DNA of 64,000 bases from Fallopia convolvulus (GCA_964016875.1 OZ024724.1:43391820-43455819); one strand, 5' to 3'; shown: positions 19,541 through 31,077, numbered from the stretch's first letter. Numbers and translations: made by a program. Notes: generated by a model not told the origin, from the letters alone.

Positions 19541-22500
19541 TGTAACACCCCCTTACTTACCCAGGAGATATTACCGCCAGTAGCCCCGATTAGGACTAAA
19601 CCAGAGTTACCCAAGGCTTTAACCTGGCAGAACTTACTAGAACAAGGTAAATGAAACCATTAAAACCGAGCAAAATTAAGTAAAACTTTACAGCGGAAAA
19701 GAGAATAAAAGGTCTTATACAAGCCTTAACTTAAAAAGAATTAGTAAATAAATAGAACAACCTTCTATTTAAACAAAGTCTTCATCAAGTCTTCCTTAAG
19801 CTCTTATTTCTGAAACTCAGCTTCGCTTTGAAGTAGTTCAACCATGTTCTTCACTCAAGTATAGCCATTGGAAACCTTTCTTCAACTTCTAGAGCTTCAA
19901 ACCTCTGAATCTGCCTCTTGAATCAACTTCCAAGAAGAACTTGATGTGCCATAAACCAACGGTGGACACCAGCCGACCATATAAAAGAAAAGAAGATGGA
20001 CGGGTTAGTCTAATGAAAGACTAAGCAAGCGGAGAAACTAACTTTGTTCTTATGGTTGTGACAAAACATATTGGCATCCAAATCCGATTAGACTCAGATT
20101 ATGATCCAACAGTTAGCAGTCTTATAGAGAATAAGAAGGGGACTTGCATAATCAAGAGAGAGAACAGCACCGCTTGTGGTTCCTTTACGAAGCATAAACA
20201 ATTGTTGGGAACTCATATTAATCACATCACATTTTGAAAAGCCTCCACCGACTAATCAGATTGACTTAATCAATGTTTGATTAAGAATTATTCGTAACCG
20301 GGAGCAAGAATGGTTATCGAATAGACTAACCATTTGGGTACATTAATGTGCCTAATGCACTTATCTTGTATTAGTTTCAAAACTTTTCACAAACAAGTTG
20401 GCAACTTTTAATCGGCTCGAACTACTGACGGTGGAACACAATACTATCGAGGTCAGAGGGCCTGTTTCATCCTTGAACAACGAATAGCACGGGTCCCAAT
20501 GATGGAGAGATTAGAGGGCCTGTCTCATCCATAATCCACTACCAACACATATTGAATGGAACACAATACTATTGAGGTCAGAGAGCATATTTCATCCTTG
20601 AACAACGAATAGTATGGGTCCCAATGATGGAGAGATTAGAGGGTTTGTTTCATCCATAATCCACTACCAGCACATATTGAATGGAACACAATACTATCGA
20701 GGTCAGAGGGCATATTTCATCCTTGAACAATGAATAGTACGGGTCCCAATGATGGAGAGATTAGAGGGCATGATTTATCCATAATCCTCTACCAACACAT
20801 ATTAATAAATGCACTTAGCTAGAGTGCATAGTCACCCCTCAAGCATAGAGCGGGCCATGGTAATGACCTAACTATTAGGGAATCAATATTGATACTGCCT
20901 AATACTAGTTTTAAAGAGATGCTTCCGAGACTAAGCTCACATCCCTGAACTAAGTTAATCCATATCAATGTTTCAGAATGAGACAACTAAACATACAAGG
21001 TCACATACAACGGACCTAAATCCAGTTCTAGCGCGAAACTGAATGAATAACAATATGGTCATTATTTCTAACAAAACAAAAACCTATCATATTTTATTAA
21101 TCATACAAGTTGTTCCCAACGCAAATATTAAATGGGATTCAATTCCTCATTTAATAACAATAACGCAAGAGAGAATCGTCCACTTGCCTTAGAAGGCGTG
21201 CTCAACGTCCTTAGCAATTCAACAGTAACCTTTATCACCCTTCAGCCAAATATAACAAAAGGATTTCTCAACAACGAGCTCACGGAAATACTTCTTAGTT
21301 GTATACCTAACTTCTACAACTTCCTAATCGATAAACGATTTGATTTCTGTATATCGATTTATAATTAATTCTTAGTTGTCTTGCTTTAAGGAGCCATCTT
21401 GGCGGAATTATAACTAATTATCCGCTTCCCTTTTGAAACAATTTTCTAAATAAAAATTGTTCATTAGCAACAGTTATTAAAGGTGACCAAATCTCGTATC
21501 AAACGGATTAACAACGAATCCTGAGTAATTATCTGAAGTCCTTTACTTGCCAATCGGTGTCAAAACTTGTATTCGCTATAAGTAAAGATCCAGACGTCCG
21601 TTTCTCAAGCGGTTTGAACCTGTGGAACCGTATCAACGTCAAGATTATAAAAACCATAAATTTAATTAGCAAAGCGGATTCTAAAGGTCCTTACAGTGGC
21701 TCCGCAACCAACCCGCTAATTAATTTCGATCGTAAATACCTTCACTTGAGCCCATGACTCGTTCGGCTCGATAGTGGCTCGATCCCCGAGCTCGAGGGTG
21801 GGTGAGTATTGCCCAGAGGCAGCACTCGCAGTGGGTGGTGGTCGAAGGAGCTAGTGGTTGCCGGCGGCGTCGCACGCGAGGCAAGGAAGAAGCTGGCGGT
21901 GAAGATTCAAATTCACCCTTCTTCCCGAGTTCATTGTCGTCCTTATTCACTTTGTTGGTTCTACCTTTGAAGAACCCAGAAAAATAAGAAGAAGAAGGGA
22001 AGAAGATGAAGTGAAGGAGATGGAGGTATGGAGGTGGCAGGGGATGGAGAAGGTAGCCGACGGTGAAGACTCTTTCTCCCAAGACCGTCGTCCTCCTTAA
22101 TTCTCTCCTCGTCTGCTCTCTGTTTCTTTTCAAAAAATTCGAGCCTCTTCTTATTTCTATCTCTCTGTTCCTTCCATACTAAGGCAAAGAAAAGAGGCGG
22201 TTTATAAATCCAAAACTGTCTCGGAACAGGAGTCGCGTTAAAGCGGTAAAATTATATACCTCGGATGGAAAGACTTACTAAATATAAAACGTCCCGTAAA
22301 TTATATAGACCAATAAAACCAATTTTTCATGATTTTATCTTGCTACCTTCAACTTTTAAGGCTTCCGTTTCGTATTTTACAACCTTTACAGTACATAATT
22401 AAAAAGACGGCTTATCCAATAAATATTCTTTTTCCATTGAAAATCCTAGAATTCACACCGATCCATAAAATCATGTCTTTGTGATTTTAGGATATCACCA

Positions 22501-22619
22501 AGAATTTTCTAGGATTTAATCTCCAACAAAAATATGGATTAAGCATTAAAACGAACAAAAAGGTTAAAAGGATATCCGAGAAAAATTCAAAAATATCCTT
22601 AAAAACCACAGTTATTACA
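19541..22619 (+). mobile_element. Solo LTR, 3.08 kb
   Basis: It starts TGTAACACCC and ends GTTATTACA, with target duplication ATATT (19536-19540 and 22620-22624). The TGTAACACCC start is common among plant Ty3 LTRs. At 3.08 kb it is unusually long. It contains a three-copy 125-bp repeat and no protein domain. The true orientation is uncertain because both ends are TG/CA and no primer site or PPT remains. Confidence 0.85.
20433..20807 (+). repeat. Tandem repeat, 3 x 125 bp, inside the long LTR
   Basis: Units start at 20433, 20558 and 20683, each opening with 'ggaacacaatactat'. Each contains two half-related phrases ('gaggtcagagggc' and 'gagattagagggc', both followed by 'catcc'), so the unit is itself an old duplication. 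Confidence 0.85.
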
Positions 22620-23110
22620 ATATTTCTTTAACTTCTCTTACTCATCAAGCAACACACAAAAAAAGTAAAAGATTACATCAAATCCACCTCTCAAACAATA
22701 AACCAATATGTATAAAATTGATATCTTAAATTATAAACTGTAATTTAAATTACAACCATATTTTTAAAAAAAATGCAAATAAAATTAGCATATATCAATA
22801 TAGCATTGAGAAAATGGTGAATAGGAGATTGAGATAATAAAATAAAATTACCTTTGATGTAGTCAAGATTGAACCTTTTAGATTACTTCTTTCTCTCCTC
22901 CTACTCACCAAGCAACACGAAAAGAGGTAAGAGATTAGCGTCAAATCCACCCCTTAAACCATAAACGAATATGCACAAAATTGATACCCTAAATTATAAA
23001 CTACAATTTAAAGTAGAACCAAAATTCAAAAATAACAATTTTTCAAGCAAAATCTGCATATATCAATATAACATTGAGAAATGGGTAAATAGGAGATTGA
23101 GATTTTTTCA

Positions 23111-23977
23111 TAATCTCTAAAAGCTAATAAAACCATGATGAAGTCTCATATATAAGGAGCTTAATCATATCTAGATGCTAGATTGAAAGTTCCATTCTCA
23201 TCCAAAGTTTATCTACACAAATAAATGTTTTTAGGTGGAAATTAGACCATCATGTAATGTCTCTAACCCAATTCAGGAATAAAATTGTTCACTTATTGTA
23301 GGAAGTTACAAAATAGGAATTTGGAGCAATTATCCCTTTTCAAAATGGAAGATTAGTTAATCTAATTTTAATTTCAACCTCTTTTTATTTTCGGTTGTTT
23401 TTTAATGTTAAAATTAACTTTGTATTATAATAATAAGAAGTAATAATTATTTTACATTATTTTTTCAGGTTATGAGTGTTGTGGCTATGTTGATTAATTT
23501 AGCTCCACTTTCATATTTGGAATAGCAAATTATATAGTACTTCTCAATTAAGTTTGAAAATAGTAGTTTGTATATGTATATATTATACATATATACATTA
23601 AAGTCGCTTATATGTATTTGTAATGTTTATAGTTTGAGTGAGTTTTTTTTTAAATAAATTAAGAATGTATTTTAATTGAATGGGGGTAATAAATGAATGG
23701 GGTCATAAATTAACCAAGAGGTTTGTATTGAATAGGTTATACTAGTAAGTATTTCCGTACCTTGTACGGGTTTTTCTTAAATAAAATATCAATATAAAAT
23801 ATTTTTAAATATATTTATTATCAGAGAAAAATAATCATGTAAATGATTAAATATAAATTTTTGTTATGATCTGCGTAAAAAGATAAGACAATTATCATAT
23901 AACTAATCAAGATCTCTTCATATAAGGTAACAAAGGATTGAATTATAATAATGATTTTCCTATCTATCATATCCAAA
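23111..23977. other. AT-rich intergenic stretch
   Basis: No gene was recognised. The word 'atttccgtaccttgtacggg' near 23751 resembles phrases seen at ends of degraded plant transposons, but boundaries cannot be set. Confidence 0.35.
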
Positions 23978-24127
23978 AAGGCAAAAACAACAACAACAAC
24001 ATTGACCCAGTTGGCTCCCGATTGAGGCGGGATCTGAGGGGTCAAGATGTATACACCCTTGCCCCGTACAAGGCCGAGAGGGTGTGTCGGGAACAACCCA
24101 ACAGAGGGGGATGTGGGGACCTCGGCC

Positions 24128-24305
24128 GAGGATAGCCAAGGATTTGGGGGGGGGGAGTGGGGGGGGGGACCTCGGCCTGGGGCCTCGGTCGGGGACCTCG
24201 GCCGGGGACAACCAAGGATCTGGGAGGGGGGAGTGAGGTGGGGGGGACCTCAGCCTGGGGTGGCCAAGGGTGATATAGGGGACCTTGGCCAGGGACGACC
24301 AAGGG
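24128..24305. repeat. G-rich minisatellite within the LINE 3' region
   Basis: Repeated 'ggggacctcggcc' and 'gaccaaggat' phrases with G runs of 10 on this strand. Proline-rich open frames on the other strand result from this composition and are not credible proteins. Confidence 0.75.
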
Positions 24306-25691
24306 AGGAAAAAAAAAGACACGTCCTCGCCTAGAAGGCTACAATGCTCCTTCACCGTGGTCTTCTGCCTCCACTGCTCTCTACACAGGGCCAAGTCAGC
24401 TGAAACATCAAGGAAGGTGAGGTCCTGCTTTATCACATCCTTCCAGCTTTTCTTCGGTCTTCCTCTACCCCTTTGTACAGTGCCATTGTCCACAGCTTCG
24501 CTCCTCCGTACTAGGGCGTCCCGCGGTCTCCTCTAAATGTGTCCAAACCAACAGAGTCTCGATTCACGTAACTTTGCTTCTATACTAGCTGCTCCCAGCT
24601 TGTCCCTGATCTCTACGTTTCTGATCCTATCTAACCTCGTATGCCCACACATCCATCGCAACATCCGCATTTCCGCTTCTTTCAACTTCTGCTCTTGCAC
24701 TTTCTTGATTGCCAGCACTCGGTCCCATATAATATGGTCGGTCTAACTACTGCTCTATAGAATTTACCCTTTAGTCGGAGAGGGATCTTTTTGTCATAGA
24801 GGACCCCAGAAGCTCCCCTCCACTTTTGCCAACCCCTCTGAATCCTGTGCTTAATGTCCTCGTCGATCTCCCCGTCACTCTGTAACACTGAGCCTAGATA
24901 CTTGAAACTCTCCTTCTGTGCAATAGCTTCGCCTCCCAACCGTACCTCTTCACTGTCAGTCTCAACTCCCTGATCAAACTTGAACTCCATATACTCTGTC
25001 TTAGTCCTACTCAACATAAAGCCCTTGGATTCAAGTGTCTCTCTCCAGATTTCCAGTTTTCCTCCAACTCCAGCCCTCGACTCGTCCACTAACACTATGT
25101 CGTCTGCAAACAACATGCACCACGGTACCTCTCCTTGGATCTTCCTTGTCAAAACATCCAAAACAAGCGCGAACAGAAAAGGGACTCAAAGCCGACCCTT
25201 GGTGCAATCCTACGCCTACCTCGAAAAACTCTGTGCCCCCCCCCTGGGGTGCTCACGCTGGTTAGAGAACTCTTGTACATGTCTTTCAGAATTCTGATAT
25301 ACGCCCCTGACACTTGTTTGGCCTCAAGAAAACTCCATAGCAACTCTCTAGGCACTCTGTCGTAAGCCTTCTCCAAATCGATAAAAGTCATATGCATATT
25401 TTTCTTTCTCTCCCTATAAGCTTCTATCAACCTCCTAAGCAAATGAATAGCCTCCATCGATGACCTCCCTGGCATAAAACCGAACTGGTTATCGGACACC
25501 TTGACAAGCTTCCTCAGCCTAGCCTCAACGACCTTTTCCCACACTTTCATAGTATGACTAAGAAGTTTGATGCCCATGTAGTTGCTGCACTGTTGTATGC
25601 CCCCCTTGTTCTTGTACAGAGGGAACAACCTACTGAGCCTCCACTCCTCTGGCATTTTGGTCGTCTTAAAAATGACATTGAACAGTGTCAT
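24160..25691 (-). pseudogene. RTE LINE reverse transcriptase, broken
   Basis: Fragments of one LINE polymerase in three frames. 25691-25149 holds 'NYMGIKLLSHTMKVWEKVVE', 'QFGFMPGRSS' and 'FIDLEKAYDRVPRELLW'. 25161-24682 holds the catalytic 'FADDIVLVDES' and 'FKYLGSVLQSDGEIDEDI'. 24718-24350 holds 'AEMRMLRWMCGHTRLDRIRN' and 'RGRGRPKKSWKDVIKQDL'. RT copies element RNA at the nicked target. At least two frameshifts (near 25150 and 24700) and stops disrupt it. The N-terminal endonuclease is absent owing to 5' truncation. Such sequences are often mis-annotated as host genes; this is a transposon relic. Confidence 0.85.
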
Positions 25692-25876
25692 TTATAAGGC
25701 AAAAATAAAAGATTAATTAATAATGAGATTTTCTATCATACATTCTAAAAACATGGATAAAAATTTATCATATCTAAAAAATAAAAGATTTTAAAAAAAA
25801 AAGGATGTTGTGGTCGAATCTAAAAGGAATATCGGTCGTTTAATAATTAATTTTTTTAACATCCGTTTTAGGTTAT

Positions 25877-25994
25877 AGCTGTGATAATATAGAAGATTTT
25901 TGGTAAAAAGTGTTAACAGATTTAAAGGAAAGCATAGCTGTGATAATATAGAAGATTTTTGGTAGAAAGTGTTAACAGATTTAAAGGAAAGCAT
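25877..25994. repeat. 59-bp tandem duplication
   Basis: The unit starting 'agctgtgataatatagaaga' at 25877 is repeated from 25936 with one substitution. Confidence 0.9.
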
Positions 25995-26026
25995 ATGAAC
26001 TACTTTCAATAATTGAGCAGTTGATT

Positions 26027-26388
26027 TTATATAAAAAGCCATCTTTAAAAGAATGTGTTGGAGAAGCGCTAAAATTCCGACAAACGAACGAGTGAGAAAC
26101 CAACGAGAGATTCTACTACCAAGAAATACGCATTCTTTTCCGACGATACACTTCCCCGATAGACTTCCTGTTCTCTCTCCAGTTCCGATCTCCTTCTCTT
26201 CTCCCTTTTACTGAGTCACACCCCCTATGCGAACAGTCGATCCCACGCCCTAATTCTTGGCGGCTTTTCTCCACCATCAGAATCCGCCTCTGTCTCGCCG
26301 AGGTCAAACCCGCCACCAACAGCCCTGCAACTTCGACAACCACGCCTTCAATCTCTCCTTTCCCGATCTATCTTGGACTATTTGTGAG
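26027..26388 (+). promoter_or_regulatory. Putative promoter and 5' untranslated exon of the XS gene
   Basis: A 'tatataaaa' box lies near 26028-26036. It is followed by a C/T-rich leader and a good 5' splice site (TGTGAG|GTATGC, GT at 26389). Assignment to the downstream XS-domain gene is inferred from order and strand; the intron would be about 1.96 kb and includes the inverted repeat and the PHD fragment. Confidence 0.45.
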
Positions 26389-27016
26389 GTATGCAATTCG
26401 GCTTTTCATCATGCACATATGTTATTCTTCTCGTTCTACAGTTAGTCTGCCTTTCTTTCCTTTGGCATGTCGTCGTTTGAGTTGCAATCTCACATTCACA
26501 TTCAGGGTTAGGGTTTTCCCCCTATTTCAGTTAATTTGCTAAGTGATCTGATCTTTAGGGTTAGGGTTTGTTGTTGAATTCTTGTTTCCTGATTATATTG
26601 TATGCATCTACTTGCGAAATTAGGGGTTCGAACTTGAAAACCCCAAGTCCAGAGATCAAGAATATGTTTGTGCTTTATTCATTGTGTTGTTGATTTTTGG
26701 CTTCATTTAATTGAATGCAATAAGTCGAGAATAATGGGGACATTCAAAACTAATTAATTACAGATTTGAATTTCTTTGGGTAGTTCTCTTGATCTTCAGG
26801 GAGATGTTAGGAACTTAGCATACAGCCTCTAGACCTTTTTCTTTTATCAATTTCTAGGTAGGAACACCAAAGAGGCACATGATTCCTGGTGGCGCAGCTT
26901 ATGCTTATTTGCTAAAAGTTTTGTTTCCTTGGCCCACTCCTAGGGAATCATGTCAAAAATGAATAGGTGCATAATCAAGAAAAGAAAAGGTTGTACAAAA
27001 CAAATCACCATTTTAC

Positions 27017-27349
27017 TTTGATACAAACTACAAACTGGGGGAGTTCCGGATGGAGCGGGGGATCGAGCGGTGGACTGTCGATTGTGGGTGTGGAGCCCGG
27101 GACGATGACGGTGAGCGGATGTTAGCGTGTGACGTGTGCAGTGTGTGGCAGCATACGAGGTGTGCAGGGATTCGAGACTCAGATTCGGTTCCGGTTAGGT
27201 TCGTGTGTGGAGGGTGTAGGGGTTTGTTTGATGTGGTGAAGACGGGTGTTGGTCGATATGGAGACAAGGCGGTGGCTGCTCGGGTTGGTGGGACAGGGGG
27301 GAAGAGTCTCCCTCGCTGTTTTATGCAACAGCCTAACTTTTGTGCTTAG
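27017..27349 (+). pseudogene. PHD-finger gene fragment (MMD1/MS1-type PHD family)
   Basis: An isolated open stretch encodes 'YKLGEFRMERGIERWTVDC' followed by a PHD zinc finger with CGCGARDDDGERMLACDVC, 'WQHTRC' and 'FVCGGC'. The pattern C-x-C, C-x2-C, H-x2-C, C-x2-C is complete. PHD fingers read histone H3 tails; this arrangement resembles the C-terminal PHD of plant proteins such as MMD1/DUET, MS1 and relatives. The rest of such a protein (hundreds of upstream residues) is absent: the frame is closed by TAA at 26972-26974. It ends with 'PRCFMQQPNFCA' and a stop. It sits between arms of an inverted repeat, so a captured or duplicated terminal exon is more likely than a gene. Confidence 0.7.
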
Positions 27350-27543
27350 GAGGAGGTCTGGGTGAAGCTGTAAATTCCCGGGCTTAGGGAACCAGATTAG
27401 GATTAGTGTGTAAATTGGAAATATGGTGTAGAATGTTAGCCTTTCAGTTGGGGATTTGGCAGCTGGGTTTTAGGTAGTTTTTTGCTCTTCTTTTTATTAG
27501 ATTCGGTCTGGGTTCTTTTGTCTTGTAAATTGTATGGATATAT

Positions 27544-27621
27544 GACCTTGTAGTTATGCCGACTTAGGTATGAACCAGGAAAGACCTTGTAGTTATGCCG
27601 ACTTAGGTATGAACCAGGAAG
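27544..27621. repeat. 39-bp tandem duplication
   Basis: The unit 'gaccttgtagttatgccgac...' at 27544 is repeated from 27583 almost perfectly, within the spacer of the inverted repeat. Confidence 0.9.
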
Positions 27622-28386
27622 GATCATAAACTTAGCAGTTTTCTATTGGTTATGTTGCGATTTAGATGGCCTAACCCCCAAGCAAGAAAGCAATAAAATG
27701 AGTGAGCATTATGCTTGGCTGTAATATATGGGAGGCTTTTAACCAAATTCATGATGGGAAGATGTTTTGTAAGAATAATATTAATGTGCTTTTAACCAAA
27801 TTCATGAGTGAGCAATATGTAATCTTAATGTTCAGTTGAGCCTCAAACCAGGGAGAAATTTAAGAAGCTATTCAATTACCACCAGAAATTCCTTTTGGTT
27901 GAGGAACTTCCTGACATAATCAAGAATCTTAGCCCGTGTGTTGAATATCCCCATTATTCTCAAGCTGTTGCATTCAGTTAAATTAAGCAAAAAAATCAGC
28001 GACAGAATGTATAAAGCACAAACATATTCTTGATTTCTGAACTTGGGGTTTTCAAGTTCGAACCCCTAATTTCACAAGCAGCTGCATACAATTTAATCAG
28101 GGAAAAAGAATTCAACAACAAGAGCTGTGAAATGAGCCATTAGTTTTCAATTTTATTGTGTGATTTCTGGTGATAGGGCTATTATATTTGTGTTAATGAG
28201 CCATTAGTATTCAATTTTATTAGTTGTGACAAACTTTGATTCAGAGCTGCAAAAGACTTGTGTATTTTCACTATCCCCCATTCCCCTGTTACGTTATGTC
28301 GTCGATGTCACTCCACTGTTAATATTATGACTGTATTATTTATAGGACGAGTTTTAGTAGGAAGGCTATCAAAAGAAGGAAGAAGA

Positions 28387-29835
28387 ATGCCGACTCAGGC
28401 TTCAGAGAAATTGCCAGAAACAAGAGCTGGCAAGGAAGATGTTGAAGAAACTGGTTCTTCTTCTGGTAAAATCTTATGTAGAGAGATGCAGGATTTTCTT
28501 GAGTCCATAGAGAAATTGACTTTGGAGGAGATAAATGATCCTGCTAGGAAGTGGCAATGTCCTGTTTGTTCAGCTGCAGATGACTTGCACCAAGGAATCC
28601 ATGCTCTTGCCCTTCATACAAGGGCAAAGGCTTTTGTAAGGCCACACCGAGCCTTTGTTGAGCTATTAAAAGAAGAGCTACAGAGGAGAATAACATCTTT
28701 AGTTCCTTCCGAAGAAATAAAAGACCGTGAGATTGTTTGGCCTCCAATGGTTTTGATGAACACATCACAAATAGGCGCCGATGGCAAGGTATGCATTCAT
28801 TTTTAATCAGTTATGTGCTTTTTCTTTTTTATCATATATTAGTAAAATAATTTTCTTTCCCTTTCCGTGTAGCCGGTAGGCATGGAAACTTCGGAGCTTC
28901 TTATGAATTTCAGTTGTTCATTTCTTGCTTTGAGAGCCCAGCATTCATACGGTCCACAGGGGGACCACCGAGGCATTAGTTTGCTCGTGTTTGAAAAGTC
29001 TGCTTATGGGTACTTGAAAGCTGAGCGACTCCATGATCATTTGTTAAAGAAAGGCACTGGAAGACAAGCTTGGGAAGATCCATCTAGATGCTATGATCAT
29101 GGACAGCTCTATGGTTACTTGGCTTCTGAATCTGACTTAGAAGATTTTAATCAGCATTCTTGTGGTATGCATGCTAACAAATATTTATGTAGGTTCTTGC
29201 TATTAGATTAATGTGATGATCTGAGATAGCATGCTGTGTTGATTAGGAATGCAAAGGGTTAAACATGAAATGATACGATATGTAGAAATGGTGGTGTCCG
29301 AGTTGAATCAGAGTATCGAAGACAGTGAGATGCTGGAAGGGTTAGAGCTGGAGTTTGCTTCGGAACACAGGGAATGGAAAGCTTGGGAGCAGGAACTGAG
29401 AATCACGAACGATGAGATGATGAAAGCATTAGATGATATTCAAATTTGCAAAGAGAGGGCAAAGAAATATGATGTATGACTCAAAACCAGTAGTTCTTAA
29501 TGATTCTGCCAATGACCAGCAGCTGCACCTTGCGGTCTTTAGCTAATTTAAGGCTTTAATTCTGTTTTACTACCATCATTGATCATTAGGCTTTTTCTTT
29601 GATAGTTATCTAGTTGATTGTATTCTTGCAGATGGACTTCCCTAATAACTTTGAGAAGGTCCTGCGGGATGAAAGAAGAAAGGCAGAAGAGAGTTCCCTT
29701 GAAGAGAAGGAAGAGGCATTTGAACGATTGCTTGCAATGGTAAAGAAATTTGATGCTGATGTGACCCAGTTGACACAACTACGCTCCTTGCTCCTCGAAA
29801 GCATCCATGAATTATTGAAACGACACTTGATCTGA
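28387..29835 (+). CDS. XS-domain protein, SGS3-like (four coding exons)
   Basis: Exons 28387-28788, 28873-29164, 29247-29473 and 29632-29835 join in frame into 374 residues, each junction having GT..AG borders (for example GGCAAG|GTATGC and CCGTGTAG|CCG). Residues 56-80 form a zinc-finger-like region (WQCPVC...H...HTRAK). Residues about 115-235 are an XS domain: 'IVWPPMVLMNT', 'LRAQHSYGPQGDHRG', 'LLVFEKSAYGYLKAERL' and 'LYGYL'. The remainder is coiled coil. XS proteins such as SGS3 bind double-stranded RNA with 5' overhangs and help RDR6 make trans-acting siRNAs. At 374 residues it is shorter than SGS3 (about 600), lacking its N-terminal region. The start codon is a choice: an acceptor at 28344-28345 (TTATAG) precedes ATG 28387; upstream coding exons cannot be excluded. 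Confidence 0.8.
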
Positions 29836-29867
29836 TGCAGCACACTATATTGGCCTCATTAACAAGT

Positions 29868-30072
29868 TCGACAAGGTCCAGCAGGATGAAAGAAGAAAGA
29901 TGCATTGAAGAAATTGTTGGCATTGGTGAATAACCACCATGATGCAGTACAGTATAGTGGCCTCATTAGGGCTGATGCATTTGTTGTTTTTGCTGACTTG
30001 CTGTATAGAAATAGGATATGATTTGCAAAGTTGCTGACATGCTGTATGGGAATAGGATATGATTTGCAAAGA
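29868..30072 (+). repeat. Degenerate copy of XS-gene exon 4 and a 40-bp duplication
   Basis: 29868-29950 repeats exon 4 words ('gacaaggtccagcaggatga', 'gaagaaattgttggcattgg') in degraded form. Just after, 'gctgacttgctgtatagaaa' at about 29991 recurs about 40 bp later, each copy ending 'ggatatgatttgcaaag'. This is in the presumed 3' UTR. Confidence 0.7.
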
Positions 30073-30705
30073 CACATGTATGACAACAATAAACCATTGG
30101 CATTGTCTAGAAATACCATTGCTAAGAATTTGGGATCACACTTGATGTGCATTGTCTATTACATGTTGCAAAGTACACGTTCTATAGGAATATCCGGGGC
30201 TGTCCAATCAAATTAGGGGGTCTGTTCAAATATTGAATTTTAAAATTTTTATTTTTCAAGTATTAGAAAGTGTTAAAGTAGATATTAAATTTGGTATATT
30301 ATTGTAATTTTGATTTAATACTATAAGCATATTCGGGTGTTTTCATCTACTACGCAGGTGCAAGACTCTTCAGTTGCACGGACCCATATATTAACCCACT
30401 AACATTAAGGCAACATATAATCAGACCCACAAAATAAGTAGTAGAACACCATTACATGTATTTAATCGAATAATTACTCCAATCGACACTCAGTCTAACA
30501 CAAAAAATTAAACTGGGCTTCTCACTTGTCAAATCAAACAGGACAACAACACAACACAAACTTGAATAGGTTTTAACACATGTGAAATGCATTTAATGAG
30601 TAATATGAACATGTACAACCAAACAATACAACAATAGAAGTTGAAAAAAAACAGACTTTTTTTTTTTTGGTTGGAAAAAAAAAACAGACTTTAGTATTTA
30701 TAAGA

Positions 30706-31077
30706 ATCGTAAAGGAGCACCTGTGGATATGGTTGATACAAACGATGAGGATGCCAAAGGTTCTAGATCTTGCTGTGACTGCTGATGGCAACAATCTTAT
30801 TACTATATTTTCTGACAAGGAAATCCGAATATTCAATGGGGGAACAAATATTGAACGAGTTATCTCAGAAGAACATTCAATTACCTCTCTTTCAGTTTCT
30901 GCAGATGGAAAGCATTTTATAGTTAACCTCAATAGCCAAGAAATCCACATGTGGGATGTTGCGAGTGAATGGCAGAAACCACTGAAATACAGAGGGCACA
31001 AGCAACAGAAATATGTAATTCGGTCTTGCTTTGGTGGGAATAGTGCATTTATTGCCAGCGGTAGTGAAAATTCAAAG
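30706..31077 (+). pseudogene. WD40 exon fragment, WDR26/GID7-like
   Basis: An open stretch encodes two to three WD40 blades: 'VLDLAVTADGNNLITIFSDK', 'SITSLSVSADGKHFIVNLNS', 'QEIHMWDV', 'YVIRSCFGG' and 'FIASGSENS'. It ends at a good 5' splice site (TCAAAG|GTATGT, GT at 31078). The residues closely fit plant homologues of WDR26, a subunit of the CTLH/GID ubiquitin ligase. LisH and CTLH domains and the other blades are not found on either side, and MITEs start about 700 bp downstream. It is therefore a duplicated exon or remnant rather than a working gene, although a very long intron cannot be excluded. Confidence 0.7.

Larger units (their letters stand above)
19478..23110. repeat. Local tandem duplication split by the long LTR
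   Basis: The sequence 19478-19540 plus 22620-22835 ('taataaaataaaatta', 'gatgtagtcaagatt', 'catcaagcaacac', 'gcatatatcaatata') is repeated at 22836-23105. The second copy has no insertion and shows the empty target site, confirming the LTR boundaries. Confidence 0.75.
23988..25695 (-). mobile_element. 5'-truncated RTE-type LINE
   Basis: A non-LTR retrotransposon flanked by a 10-bp duplication AAGGCAAAAA (23978-23987 and 25696-25705). The minus-strand 3' end is a short (TTG)n tail, characteristic of RTE elements rather than poly(A). Truncation begins inside the RT domain. Confidence 0.85.
26571..28119. repeat. Inverted repeat (~170-bp arms) around a 1.2-kb spacer
   Basis: 26571-26740 and 27948-28119 are reverse complements with scattered mismatches. 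They share 'aattaggggttcgaacttga', 'aaccccaagt' and 'atcaagaatatgtttgtgct'. The spacer carries a PHD-finger exon fragment. Transcription across it would give a hairpin RNA. No target duplication was found, so either an inverted duplication or a degraded transposon is possible. Confidence 0.8.

Noticed and set aside
20433..20807. CRISPR-like or centromeric satellite array
   Set aside because: Three 125-bp units inside an LTR; no constant repeat with unique spacers and no long array.
21720..22133. Minus-strand 137-residue frame
   Set aside because: It lies within a solo LTR, has low-complexity composition and no recognisable domain.
23960..24334. Proline- and glycine-rich frames on both strands
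   Set aside because: They arise from the G-rich minisatellite in the LINE tail.
27017..27349. Functional PHD-finger gene
   Set aside because: Only the terminal zinc finger is present, and the upstream frame is closed by a stop at 26972.
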